From an uncultured Bacteroidales bacterium (GTDB taxonomy: Bacteria; Bacteroidota; Bacteroidia; Bacteroidales; Paludibacteraceae), in contig CACXYM010000016.1 in the NCBI GenBank assembly GCA_902771935.1, positions 1-50,630 of the forward strand: a DNA stretch of 50,630 nt, given 5' to 3'. The notes under the pieces are model-generated. The model saw nothing but the letters and a program-made list of their open reading frames with translations, was not told the DNA's origin and did not search any database. The translations under genes were made by a program, and so were the position numbers. Below are positions 41,622 through 49,073 of the stretch, piece by piece (the first letter of the stretch is position 1; every line of letters begins with the position of its first letter).

Positions 41622-41885
41622 TCACCACGTTGCTTTCACTTTTCCGCGCATCGACTTAACAATGTTTATATCTTTCGGTACGCCGTCCGGACTGATGACG
41701 CAGATTTTCCACGCGAGCATCCATCGGGCTGCGTTAGGGTACATTTTTTCCGTTTCCGGAGTTTTATACAAAAATATTCTTGGTGGGTTGCAGTTCTTAA
41801 ACATGCACCGAGTTCCAGACTGCGCGAGTAGTTGTCGTGTTCTCTTTTGGTCGAATGTCCAACCGGGTTTTAATTCTAAAGGCAT
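41622..41885 (-). CDS. small basic protein of unknown function
   Basis: This 87-residue protein is rich in Lys/Arg and Trp (WTFDQKRTRQLLAQ, ARWMLAWKICV), with Cys at two positions, no signal and no clear membrane segment. It lies 18 bp after the Rep-like gene in the same direction, which supports it over a longer hydrophobic reading frame on the opposite strand. It could be a small phage-type regulator; no family is recognised. Confidence 0.6.
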   Translation of the reverse strand: MPLELKPGWTFDQKRTRQLLAQSGTRCMFKNCNPPRIFLYKTPETEKMYPNAARWMLAWKICVISPDGVPKDINIVKSMRGKVKATW

Positions 41886-41903
41886 ATTTTTTGTGATTTG
41901 TTA

Positions 41904-42662
41904 TTAGGTTAGTTTGTTCTTTATTTGTAGCCCAAGCTTATTCGCTTGGTCGAGTGTTACGACGCCGTATTTCTTAGCGTCGGGATTCCAACATACTGCG
42001 AGTGGGATGTGCGCCTGTAGGCAGTTCGTTTGTTCGTCGCCATTGAGCCAATCCGGTTTGTCGCTCACCAGCTCGGCATCCATCACGCAGCCGTTATTGA
42101 GGAAGTCGTAGTCGTGTAGGAACCAATAGGGATTTCGGTCTGGGAGGTGGTTTTTAGCTTTTTCGGCGGCGCGGGTTCTCCAATCCTTTGTCATGTCCTT
42201 GGAGTTCCAGAATTTGCGACAAGCAGTTTTGTATTTTCTAAACGGCGCCGTAGGCGCAAAATTAGCCCAAAAGATATCAAAGTCCGTCTGTCCGTCTGTT
42301 CTATCAGTTTCTTTAGAAACGGACAGACTTTGACTATTATTTATTATATTTTTCTCTGTTACTCTCTTTGGATTTGGCACATTTTGTGCCGTTTGTGGCT
42401 CATTTTGTGCCAACGATGGCTCATTTTGTGCCAAAGTTAAGCCGTTCACCGTTCTAAAAACTAACCCTCTTTCGATAAGTCTCTCCAACGCTCTGCCCGC
42501 CGTCATTCTATTCCCGCATCGGCTGAGTTTGGCGAGTTGGTAGGTAGAACCTTTCCACGCGCTGTGTTTAGTGAGATAAACCAGTGCGGAATAGACGAGT
42601 AGCTCGGAGCCTGTAAGGTCGAGTTGTTGGGCGGAATTGATATCTACAAGGAAGTAGTTCAC
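41904..42662 (-). CDS. winged-helix replication-initiator-like protein
   Basis: This 252-residue protein has an N-terminal winged helix-turn-helix (about 15-72: LTGSELLVYSALVYL to MTAGRALERLIERGLVF), as in phage and plasmid replication proteins. A linker has three heptapeptide repeats (LAQNEPS, LAQNEPQ, TAQNVPN; 77-97). The C-terminal region (about 130-235) is rich in aromatic residues (FDIFWANFAP, WFLHDYDFLNNG) and resembles the accessory domain of phage Rep-type proteins. The linker DNA forms iteron-like palindromes, as in origins nested in initiator genes. Initiator function is inferred. Confidence 0.7.
   Translation of the reverse strand: MNYFLVDINSAQQLDLTGSELLVYSALVYLTKHSAWKGSTYQLAKLSRCGNRMTAGRALERLIERGLVFRTVNGLTLAQNEPSLAQNEPQTAQNVPNPKRVTEKNIINNSQSLSVSKETDRTDGQTDFDIFWANFAPTAPFRKYKTACRKFWNSKDMTKDWRTRAAEKAKNHLPDRNPYWFLHDYDFLNNGCVMDAELVSDKPDWLNGDEQTNCLQAHIPLAVCWNPDAKKYGVVTLDQANKLGLQIKNKLT
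42372..42434. repeat. three 21-bp iteron-like palindromes inside the Rep-like gene
   Basis: GGCACATTTTGTGCC (42376-42390) and two copies of GGCTCATTTTGTGCC (42397-42411, 42418-42432) recur at exactly 21-bp spacing. Each has GGC(A/T)C/GTGCC arms around ATTTT. They encode the linker heptapeptides of the Rep-like protein. The layout is like the iterons of phage lambda ori inside gene O. Confidence 0.8.
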
Positions 42663-42680
42663 GATTGGATGGTATAACCG

Positions 42681-42911
42681 CTATTGATTGACTTTGTTAG
42701 CCCCCCAAATGCCTTGTAGCAGTTTGTCAACTGACTCCGGCAGAAGGTGTACGCAGTGGTTGATTTCTTGGTTTTTGGGCATGAACTTTTTCATCACGCG
42801 GCAGTACAGGCAGACTTTATCGTTGCCAAATCTTTTCTTGCCGCCGGTGGTAGCAGTAGTAGCCACATAAACGGAGTTATGACATTGAGAGCAATATATT
42901 TTTTCAGTCAT
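42681..42911 (-). CDS. small zinc-ribbon protein
   Basis: This 76-residue protein has two CxxC knuckles (CSQC at 7-10 and CLYC around 34-37) separated by a basic turn (GGKKRFGNDK), the layout of a zinc ribbon. The rest is helical (LPESVDKLLQGIWGA). It lies 18 bp before the Rep-like gene in the same direction. It could be a DNA- or protein-binding accessory factor of the element; no family is recognised. Confidence 0.7.
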   Translation of the reverse strand: MTEKIYCSQCHNSVYVATTATTGGKKRFGNDKVCLYCRVMKKFMPKNQEINHCVHLLPESVDKLLQGIWGANKVNQ

Positions 42912-42955
42912 AGTAAAATGGATTAAAATGCGTTATGATATGGTCGGTGCAAAAT

Positions 42956-42977
42956 CTCGCAATAATCTCGCAATAAT
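42956..42977. repeat. 11-bp direct repeat upstream of the zinc-ribbon gene
   Basis: Two perfect copies of CTCGCAATAAT lie 45 bp upstream of the zinc-ribbon ATG, in the 277-bp gap 42912-43188. A promoter or operator role is possible but not shown. No TAnnTTTG box is placed correctly. Confidence 0.7.
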
Positions 42978-43102
42978 CAGGCAGTTAAAAGGATTGTATT
43001 TGGAATGCAATATGACTAAAAATGCAACTTCATTTCACATTCCTACGGAGTCCAGAAAAGCGGTTATTTCATCGGGTGAGTGGAAGCAATAATCCACACC
43101 GC

Positions 43103-43168
43103 AGAGCCTGCCAGTTATGCACCGAATGGGAGCGGAGCGCCACGCGTCACGAATGGCGCGCAGGCTCT
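43103..43168 (-). other. GC-rich hairpin downstream of the 165-residue protein gene
   Basis: AGAGCCTGC (43103-43111) pairs perfectly with GCAGGCTCT (43160-43168), with an inner GCGCCA/TGGCGC stem. It lies 20 bp beyond the stop at 43189. Without a T-tract it is an atypical terminator; it might protect the 3' end or be a structured RNA. Confidence 0.5.
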
Positions 43169-43188
43169 TGATCTCCTGAAGGTCGCGT

Positions 43189-43686
43189 TTACTTAACATT
43201 GGGTTTTACTCCAAAGAGGTTCATCAACTTGAAAGTCACACTTTTGATTTCAATTTTCATGTTCGGATGTGCTTCCCAGATTTTGATTTTGATGTCCTTG
43301 AGTTCTTTCTTGGCATCCTTCAAATCGGCATTACATTTGTCCATCTTTGCGACTGCACCTTTGTAGTCGAGTTTGACGCCATTTTTGTCGGTGTCATTGT
43401 CTGCATAATTAGGCTCAGTCCATGCGAATTGGCGGTTGAACCAGTAGCCTTTGTGGTAGAAGTCTTTGCCATCCCATCCGAGGTCATGTTTCTCGCAGAA
43501 GGAATTGGCGGCTGTACCGGCTTGGTCAGTGCCGTATTCAAAGGCATCGAAGAGAGCATGAGCAGCCACATAACGGAGCAGTGGGTCTTTCTCGGCTTTT
43601 AATTGGTTGTTGACTTGTGCTTTGAGTTTCTCAAGCACGGCGGGGGTGATGCATTTAGCATCGATTTGTAAATTAATTTGTAACAT
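43189..43686 (-). CDS. protein of unknown function
   Basis: This 165-residue soluble protein has a helical N-terminal half (VLEKLKAQVNNQLKAEKDP) and a central aromatic segment (FYHKGYWFNRQFAWTEPNY). A Lys-rich coiled region (about 110-140: MDKCNADLKDAKKELKDIKIKI) precedes a hydrophobic tail (VTFKLMNLFGVKPNVK). No family is recognised. It follows the HNH gene by 12 bp in the same direction. The spacer before its ATG consists of TTAAAC(A/G) heptamers (43689-43702). Confidence 0.65.
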   Translation of the reverse strand: MLQINLQIDAKCITPAVLEKLKAQVNNQLKAEKDPLLRYVAAHALFDAFEYGTDQAGTAANSFCEKHDLGWDGKDFYHKGYWFNRQFAWTEPNYADNDTDKNGVKLDYKGAVAKMDKCNADLKDAKKELKDIKIKIWEAHPNMKIEIKSVTFKLMNLFGVKPNVK

Positions 43687-43698
43687 AACGTTTAATGT

Positions 43699-44328
43699 TT
43701 AATGAATTAAGAAATTAAAGAATAAGTTAGTTAGTTGCGATTGGGAGAGGTTGGAAGGTTTGATGTCGTCCCTCTCGAGTTGTCGGAAGATGGTGAACCA
43801 ACGGTCCATCTGGGAGCCGGTGTAGGTAGTGGGGTCCATGTTTTTGGCCCGGAGTACTTTCAGGACGTGTATGGAGCGCCAACTATTTTCAGGGGGAGTT
43901 ACCTCTTCGAGGTTATCCACGCTGTAGTCGAGGACGTCGCCGTTTTTGTGGTCGATTTCCTTGAGGGGGTAATGCCTTTCGCCAATCCACGCTTCGTAAA
44001 CGAGGATGTGGCAGTTGATTTTAGAAAAATGGCGCATTTGAGGATAACAGCAGCCACGTTTGCCGTTGTGACAGTGCCTTCCAGGAATACGCAAAGCAGG
44101 GCTAAATAGATGTCTGATTTCGGTTAGTTTACCGTTAGACTTTAGATGGAACCATCGTTTGTTCCGCGAACAGAAGAGTTGACCTTTGCCGTTAGTGTCG
44201 GATTTGGCTCGTTGGCAGCGGTGTAGTTCGAGATCACCGTCTTGGAGGAAGATGACGTCCGTGCCTGTTACGGGGTCGGTGAGTTTGTCCGGATTACGGT
44301 AGTACTCAAAGAATTTACGCTTACTCAT
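43699..44328 (-). CDS. HNH endonuclease-like protein
   Basis: This 209-residue protein has a core (about 104-150) matching phage HNH nucleases: CHILVYEAWIG, then EIDHKNGDVLDYSVDNLEEVT, then ENSWRS. Key residues are His107, His127 (IDHKNGD) and Asn139. An N-terminal Cys/His-rich part (CHNGKRGCCYPQMRH) may bind metal or DNA. Such proteins are common as free-standing homing-type nucleases in phages. It overlaps the upstream gene by 8 bp. Confidence 0.85.
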   Translation of the reverse strand: MSKRKFFEYYRNPDKLTDPVTGTDVIFLQDGDLELHRCQRAKSDTNGKGQLFCSRNKRWFHLKSNGKLTEIRHLFSPALRIPGRHCHNGKRGCCYPQMRHFSKINCHILVYEAWIGERHYPLKEIDHKNGDVLDYSVDNLEEVTPPENSWRSIHVLKVLRAKNMDPTTYTGSQMDRWFTIFRQLERDDIKPSNLSQSQLTNLFFNFLIH

Positions 44329-44599
44329 GGCCGTCCTCCTTCCAATCTTCTAAACGCAGTTCCAGGCGTGCTTTAATAGGTTCGTCATGATAGCCCAACT
44401 TGCGCAGAATGTGAGTTGGTAGGTCGCACTTGAAGCCTTCCGCGTACCATTTTTGTTCGCGGTCGCTATCTGAGCGATGCGGTTTGTTAATAAAAAATCG
44501 GAGCTTGCGGTCTAACGGCATAGTGTAGAAGCCGTCCCGCGCTATCCAGCCTTCGAGTGAGAAGACTGCTCTGTTTTGTTGTTCGGAATTGTTTTGCAT
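44321..44599 (-). CDS. small acidic/basic protein of unknown function
   Basis: This 92-residue protein has mixed charge (RSDSDREQKWYAEGFKC) and a C-terminal helix (IKARLELRLEDWKEDGHE), with no signal or membrane segment. It overlaps the HNH gene by 8 bp and is the first gene after a -7-like box (44633-44626). No family is recognised. Confidence 0.6.
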   Translation of the reverse strand: MQNNSEQQNRAVFSLEGWIARDGFYTMPLDRKLRFFINKPHRSDSDREQKWYAEGFKCDLPTHILRKLGYHDEPIKARLELRLEDWKEDGHE

Positions 44600-44625
44600 A
44601 GGCGTAATAATTTTGAATTACGCCG

Positions 44626-44633
44626 CAAAAGTA
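44626..44633 (-). promoter_or_regulatory. -7 box upstream of the 92-residue protein gene
   Basis: TACTTTTG on the minus strand, 26 bp before the ATG, matches TAnnTTTG. The -33 region at 20-bp spacing does not match. A phased 10-bp repeat array lies about 40 bp further upstream. Confidence 0.6.
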
Positions 44634-44674
44634 GAGGTAATTTTCGGGGTAATAGGCAGATTTTGAGAGGCCTC

Positions 44675-44720
44675 CTAAAGCTATCTAAAGATTGCTAAAG
44701 CTATCTAAAGATTGCTAAAA
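44675..44720. repeat. 10-bp phased repeat array (CTAAAG five times)
   Basis: CTAAA(G/A) recurs five times at exact 10-bp intervals (44675, 44685, 44695, 44705, 44715) with alternating spacers CTAT and ATTG. It lies between a terminator and the -7 box of the 92-residue protein gene, so it may be an operator or a bent DNA site. Confidence 0.85.
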
Positions 44721-44724
44721 GAGA

Positions 44725-44757
44725 CAAAAAAAAATAGCACCCCAAAAGATGCTATTT
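44725..44757 (-). terminator. terminator after the 138-residue protein gene
   Basis: AAATAGCA (44732-44739) pairs with TGCTATTT (44750-44757). On the minus strand the stem is followed by a long T-run (44732-44725). Confidence 0.9.
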
Positions 44758-44779
44758 AGTAGAATTGTAGAAGATGTAT

Positions 44780-45196
44780 TTAGTCCGGTTTTGGGACCTT
44801 ATAATAGTACTGGAAATTTTTATTTGAAAAGCCCTCTTGGTCTTCAGACGGAAGCCCTAACCGGCGCAATTCTTTCAACATGGCATCCGGATTGATAGAG
44901 CACAGAACTTTGTGGTTTTTCATGAGTTTGTATAACTCGTCACATATTTGCGGCATTTTGGGCAAGAGGACAATATTGCAGATTGTTTTGTGGATCTGCT
45001 CCCGTTCCTTTTCATTGGTTACGGCCACGTGAATATATTTGAAGAGTTGGTCTGCCGGAATAGGTTCGTCCTGTACCGGTTCAACATCTTCAGCCATGAA
45101 GTTGCGGACGATTTCAGCGGCATTGGTAACGCCGTTGATAGTCATTTCTTTGTGATGGTCGTTGAACGTGTCAATTTTAATAAAAGTATTACCCAT
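44780..45196 (-). CDS. protein of unknown function, first gene of the accessory block
   Basis: This 138-residue soluble protein starts MGNTFIKIDTF (ATG at 45196). An earlier in-frame ATG at 45265 was not chosen because it lies inside the leader's long inverted repeat. The N-terminal half carries an acidic stretch (AEDVEPVQDEPIPADQL). The C-terminal half is helical and ends GLPSEDQEGFSNKNFQYYY, a conserved-looking tail. No family is recognised. It has its own promoter (45399-45430), a structured leader and a terminator, so it is expressed alone. Confidence 0.7.
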   Translation of the reverse strand: MGNTFIKIDTFNDHHKEMTINGVTNAAEIVRNFMAEDVEPVQDEPIPADQLFKYIHVAVTNEKEREQIHKTICNIVLLPKMPQICDELYKLMKNHKVLCSINPDAMLKELRRLGLPSEDQEGFSNKNFQYYYKVPKPD

Positions 45197-45231
45197 AATA
45201 GTTGCTAAAAAAGCATGAATAAGTGAGATAA

Positions 45232-45332
45232 CAAACCAGTCTGCAAACTCGTAACGATATCCCACCTACCCATGCAAACGGATATATGGGACATATTTCT
45301 TTTCGTTACTATTAGTTTTGCAGACTGGTTTG
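45232..45332. repeat. large inverted repeat in the leader of the 138-residue protein gene
   Basis: CAAACCAGTCTGCAAA (45232-45247) is the exact reverse complement of 45317-45332. The pairing continues inward through GTAACGA/TCGTTAC and ATATCCCA/TGGGACATAT. The transcript from 45399 would fold it into a long hairpin. An invertible segment is also possible, but no promoter was found between the arms and no recombinase gene is near. Confidence 0.8.
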
Positions 45333-45398
45333 TAAAGGAATATGCCTTACGATAATTATGTCCTTCTTTTTAACGTCAGTAAGTGACGAAAGCGGGTG

Positions 45399-45430
45399 CA
45401 AAAGTACAACAATAAATTGGATTGTACAAA
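45399..45430 (-). promoter_or_regulatory. promoter of the 138-residue protein gene
   Basis: On the minus strand TTTG (45430-45427), 20 bases, TACTTTTG (45406-45399) exactly fit the Bacteroides consensus. It lies 18 bp beyond the hsdR stop. Confidence 0.85.
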
Positions 45431-45447
45431 TTTAATTTGCGTTTTAC

Positions 45448-47934
45448 CTATTTCAAGGTCAAATATCGGCTATTATCGTTGTAGTTTTCTATATTGATAT
45501 TCAATGAGACACCAGATTTTGCTCCAAATGGTTTATACAATTCCCGTTGAAACTCGAGGTAGGAGTTTTGTATTTGCGGGATAGTCATATGAAGCTGATT
45601 CATGGCATCAACCGGACTTCCGTATTTCATGTTCAATAAGGTAGCGAGGTTGTCTTGAGCAATTTCTTTGTAGCCATTTCGCACGTACTGAGACATAAGG
45701 AAGTCAACTAGCTGTTGGAGTTGGCCATCCAGACGAGGATAATAGTCGCGTCGTACTAACTCAACACGTTTCGCGCGTTCGAGCGGAGTGGTCTCATACG
45801 CGAGGAAAGCGAGGATATCATACAGGTCGCAGTTCTCGCAACCCATCAGACGGCGCACCATATTGAGTTTTTCTTCCACGAAGCCTTCTCGAGCGAGGTG
45901 GTCGAGGAGTTCCTGGCGTGTGGTCGGATTTTGCCACTGAGTGCGCAAATCCTCCGGACTATTAAAGAATTTAGGCAGTTGACCGAATAGACGTTTAACG
46001 AATTCCTCGAGTGTAATTAGTTCGTCACCAAAATAGAATTTCTCCAACCACTCGGTATGAAGTGCCAATTCTCTTTTAGGCGATAGTTTGACGCGGATTT
46101 TGTTTTTAGTTTTACCTTCACAGGTGCATGGAAGATGTCCACAGACCGGACAAGGCTTGGGCGGTTCCGGCGGAGGTGTCTCGCAAACACAAGGATATTG
46201 ACCGCATTTGGGGCAAGGTTTGTGTTTATTGCAGGTACACGGGTAGTTGCCACAAATAGGGCAGAAGGGATCACCGTCCCACTCAGCATCTTTGAAGTTC
46301 TTATTTGCTCCTACAAAATCGTAGATGGTAAAGTAATACTTATCATCAAAGAGGCGTGTACCTCGTCCGATAATCTGTTTGAACTCCACCATATTATTGA
46401 TAGGACGCATCAGGACTATGTTGCGAACGTTACGCGCGTCAACTCCGGTAGAAAGTTTCTGCGAAGTGGTTAAGATTGTAGGCAGTGCACGTTCGTTGTT
46501 TTGGAACAGCTTGAGCATTTCGTCACCCTCTTTACCATCGTCAGCGGTAACACGTCTGCAGTAGAAAGGCGACGGGTTAGTCTTGAGTTGATTAACAAAA
46601 CTGCAGATGATTGCAGCGTGTGGTTGGCTGCAACAGAAAATTATAGTTTTGTCGTTGGGATTTATTTGTGAAAGCAATTCTTGTACACGATGTTTATCGC
46701 GCTGCTTGAGTTCTATGTCTCCATTGTAGAAATCTTTCTCCGTATAGGTTTTATTCGGGTCGATATCACCTTCCACATCGTCGTCTGGGTCATACTTGTA
46801 CGTATCGATATTACTATCGGAAATGCACACGCGGAAAGGTGTGAGATAACCGTCTTCAATACCCTGTTTGAGGGAATAGGAGTAAACCGGTTCGCCGAAA
46901 TACTTGTAGGTATTGGCGTTCTCTGTACGTTTAGGTGTAGCAGTCATACCAAGTTGATACGAGTCCGAGAAATACTCCATTAACTCCCGCCACTGACTTT
47001 CATCGTTAGCACCGCCACGGTGGCACTCGTCGATGATAATAAAGTCGAAGAAATTAGCCGGATATTGTTTATAGTACGATTGTCCTTTCTCGTCCACCGA
47101 CATAAAGGTCTGGAAGATAGTAAAGTAAATATGCCGAGACATAGGGACTTCTCTTCCGTGCTTACGCAGGTATTCGGGAGTTATACGCACCATGGCATCG
47201 TCATTGAACTGCTCGAAATCATTAGTGGCTTGATTGGCCAAGATGTTACGGTCGGAAATAAAGAGAATGCGAGGTTTTTTGCCGTCATGCCGTTTGTTCC
47301 AGTTTGTTTGGAAGAGCTTCCAGCATATTTGGAAAGCGACGTAGGTTTTACCTGTGCCGGTTGCCATGGTGAGAAGGATACGGTTCCGCTCTTTAGCGAC
47401 CGCATTGAGGACGTTATTGATGGCATTGACCTGGTAGTAACGCGGCTCGCGTCCTCCACCACGATTGAACGGCTCGAGATTAAACTTATCACGCCACTCG
47501 TCTTTTACGGGGAAGGTCATTTGCCATAACTCTTGCGGAGAGGGGAAATGATCTACGTAACCCTCGGTGGACGGAATAAGATATTCACCCACTTCGTCGC
47601 GGACACCCATATCGATGAAGTATATCTCGTCGCCGTTGGTAGAGTACGCGTAACGGATTTGCAGCATCTCGGCATACTGTTTGGCTTGTTTAATGCCGAT
47701 AGTTACATCTATCTCGTCAGATTTAGCTTCTATGACGGCGAGTTTGATACCCTTGTATTCAAGGATATAGTCCACTTTCTTCGGGTGGCGGTTCTCTTTG
47801 GCTTTCTCTACTCGACCAGGAGCAATGAGGTAGGCTCGTTGTTCGTTCAGTATTTCGCTACCTGGCACAGACTCCCAACCGACCTCATAGAGGGCAGGGT
47901 CAATTTTCTTTCGACGTGTTGTTGATTCGTCCAT
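45448..47934 (-). CDS. hsdR: type I restriction enzyme, restriction (R) subunit
   Basis: HsdR is the ATP-driven translocase and nuclease of a type I system. The 828-residue protein has a PD-(D/E)xK-type nuclease region (Asp55, Glu69, Lys71 in IEAK), SF2 helicase motifs ATGTGKT (191-197), DECH (302-305), TATPKR and GRGTRLF, and an EcoEI-like C-terminal domain. Residues 558-605 hold three Cys units of pattern CPxCGxxPCxC, separated by Pro-rich linkers, a likely zinc-binding insertion. Its ATG overlaps the hsdS stop as TAATG. No terminator was found after it. Confidence 0.95.
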   Translation of the reverse strand: MDESTTRRKKIDPALYEVGWESVPGSEILNEQRAYLIAPGRVEKAKENRHPKKVDYILEYKGIKLAVIEAKSDEIDVTIGIKQAKQYAEMLQIRYAYSTNGDEIYFIDMGVRDEVGEYLIPSTEGYVDHFPSPQELWQMTFPVKDEWRDKFNLEPFNRGGGREPRYYQVNAINNVLNAVAKERNRILLTMATGTGKTYVAFQICWKLFQTNWNKRHDGKKPRILFISDRNILANQATNDFEQFNDDAMVRITPEYLRKHGREVPMSRHIYFTIFQTFMSVDEKGQSYYKQYPANFFDFIIIDECHRGGANDESQWRELMEYFSDSYQLGMTATPKRTENANTYKYFGEPVYSYSLKQGIEDGYLTPFRVCISDSNIDTYKYDPDDDVEGDIDPNKTYTEKDFYNGDIELKQRDKHRVQELLSQINPNDKTIIFCCSQPHAAIICSFVNQLKTNPSPFYCRRVTADDGKEGDEMLKLFQNNERALPTILTTSQKLSTGVDARNVRNIVLMRPINNMVEFKQIIGRGTRLFDDKYYFTIYDFVGANKNFKDAEWDGDPFCPICGNYPCTCNKHKPCPKCGQYPCVCETPPPEPPKPCPVCGHLPCTCEGKTKNKIRVKLSPKRELALHTEWLEKFYFGDELITLEEFVKRLFGQLPKFFNSPEDLRTQWQNPTTRQELLDHLAREGFVEEKLNMVRRLMGCENCDLYDILAFLAYETTPLERAKRVELVRRDYYPRLDGQLQQLVDFLMSQYVRNGYKEIAQDNLATLLNMKYGSPVDAMNQLHMTIPQIQNSYLEFQRELYKPFGAKSGVSLNINIENYNDNSRYLTLK

Positions 47935-49073
47935 TAGTCAAATATAGATTTTAGCAAAGCCTGTTTAAGGTCATTGCATAGTGTTAGCGTTTGGTTATAG
48001 TTGGATTGGAGAGCTTTGACGCGGTCAGAGAGAGCGTCGAGATGTGCTACGATTGATTGTTGCTGTGAGAGAGGAGGTAGTGGGATGGGAATAGATAAAA
48101 ACTTATCATATTCAATATTGTGAATGCCAGTAGTAGCCTTCTGCATTAATCGAGTTACGCCTTCTCCATAAATAAACAAAAGATATTTATACAAAAACTC
48201 AGGGGACAAACACTCTTTATTATTTACGCGCAATATAGATGTAAAGTTACTAACCGAGAACTCACCTACCGCATCAAAAAGAACCGTTCTTCCGACGGGT
48301 TGTTTTTCACTACCACCGGACTTTTCTACAATCAAATCACCTTTTTGTAGTTTACGGGTTCTATATTGCTTTTCCTCAACATCTAAATATTCTATGTTAG
48401 AATAATTCAATGTGAAATCTTTGGTGAAGTTAGCATTCCTAATAACGCCGACATGCACGAACGGCTCTTTCTTACCTTTCCAAAGACCATTTATTGAAGT
48501 AGTCAAATCACCCAATGTTTTATAAATCCAGCCAACTTTTGAACCGAATGTTTCTTTTAAGCAGAAATGAAATAGTTCTTTTGCCGCTTGGACTTGATTT
48601 TCCGCGTTTCGTTTGAGGGTGTCTATTTTGGCGAACTCCACATCTAATAAATCAACGATGCGTTGCTGTTCGGAATCTTCGCGAGGATAAGCAAACTTGA
48701 TAGCCTTAAACTCATCAATACGCAAATTACGTTGTGCAGAACCCCGACCACATTTATAAATATCATCGTTGAGAGCTAAGATAAGTTTATCCAAAAGTAT
48801 TTGAGATAAATGGGAGCCTTCCTTGGGAGTAAGGGTGAGACCACTATCGTTCAAATAGAATTTACCATTTACATATCTCGTGCAGAGTTTAGACATTGCA
48901 AAGCGTGCTATTACAACACAACTCTCCCTATTATATGAGTCCATTTTAAAAGTCGCACCACCACCTCCATAAACATCGTATATGGACCCACCATCTCGAG
49001 CTCGAACGACACGAGTGCCATAGATTATGTCACAACAGTCTCCTATATTTGTGTAAATCCATCCCTCTTTCAT
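47934..49073 (-). CDS. hsdS: type I restriction-modification, specificity (S) subunit
   Basis: HsdS recognises the bipartite DNA target through two target-recognition domains. The 379-residue protein has TRD1 (about 1-135), a first conserved helix region (about 136-175: EQQRIVDLLDVEFAKIDTLKR), TRD2 (about 180-335) and a second helix region (about 340-379: QQQSIVAHLDALSDRVKAL). The TRD-coding DNA is more AT-rich than hsdM and hsdR, as expected for exchanged domains. It overlaps hsdM by ATGA and hsdR by TAATG. Only one hsdS is seen, with no recombinase or spare TRD nearby. Confidence 0.93.
   Translation of the reverse strand: MKEGWIYTNIGDCCDIIYGTRVVRARDGGSIYDVYGGGGATFKMDSYNRESCVVIARFAMSKLCTRYVNGKFYLNDSGLTLTPKEGSHLSQILLDKLILALNDDIYKCGRGSAQRNLRIDEFKAIKFAYPREDSEQQRIVDLLDVEFAKIDTLKRNAENQVQAAKELFHFCLKETFGSKVGWIYKTLGDLTTSINGLWKGKKEPFVHVGVIRNANFTKDFTLNYSNIEYLDVEEKQYRTRKLQKGDLIVEKSGGSEKQPVGRTVLFDAVGEFSVSNFTSILRVNNKECLSPEFLYKYLLFIYGEGVTRLMQKATTGIHNIEYDKFLSIPIPLPPLSQQQSIVAHLDALSDRVKALQSNYNQTLTLCNDLKQALLKSIFD

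Larger units (their letters stand above)
39656..45430 (-). mobile_element. phage-like/satellite-like accessory block without capsid or integrase genes
   Basis: Twelve small genes in one orientation lie between a terminator and the end of hsdR. They include a Rep-like winged-helix protein with internal iteron-like palindromes, an HNH endonuclease, a zinc-ribbon protein, a DUF5675-lipoprotein-membrane protein lysis-like cassette and two paralogous small proteins. No integrase, terminase, capsid or tail gene and no flanking direct repeats were found. Boundaries are inferred from gene content and transcription signals. It may be a satellite, a remnant or a domesticated cluster. Confidence 0.45.

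Noticed and set aside
41569-41907. 112-codon hydrophobic frame on the plus strand
   Set aside because: It overlaps the minus-strand basic 87-residue protein and the start of the lysis-cassette promoter region; all neighbours are on the minus strand and no plus-strand promoter is seen.
45232-45332. Phase-variable invertible promoter
   Set aside because: No consensus promoter lies between the arms and no invertase gene is nearby; the true promoter is outside the repeat. Kept only as an alternative.
39656-45430. Complete prophage
   Set aside because: No integrase, terminase, capsid, portal or tail genes and no flanking att repeats were found.
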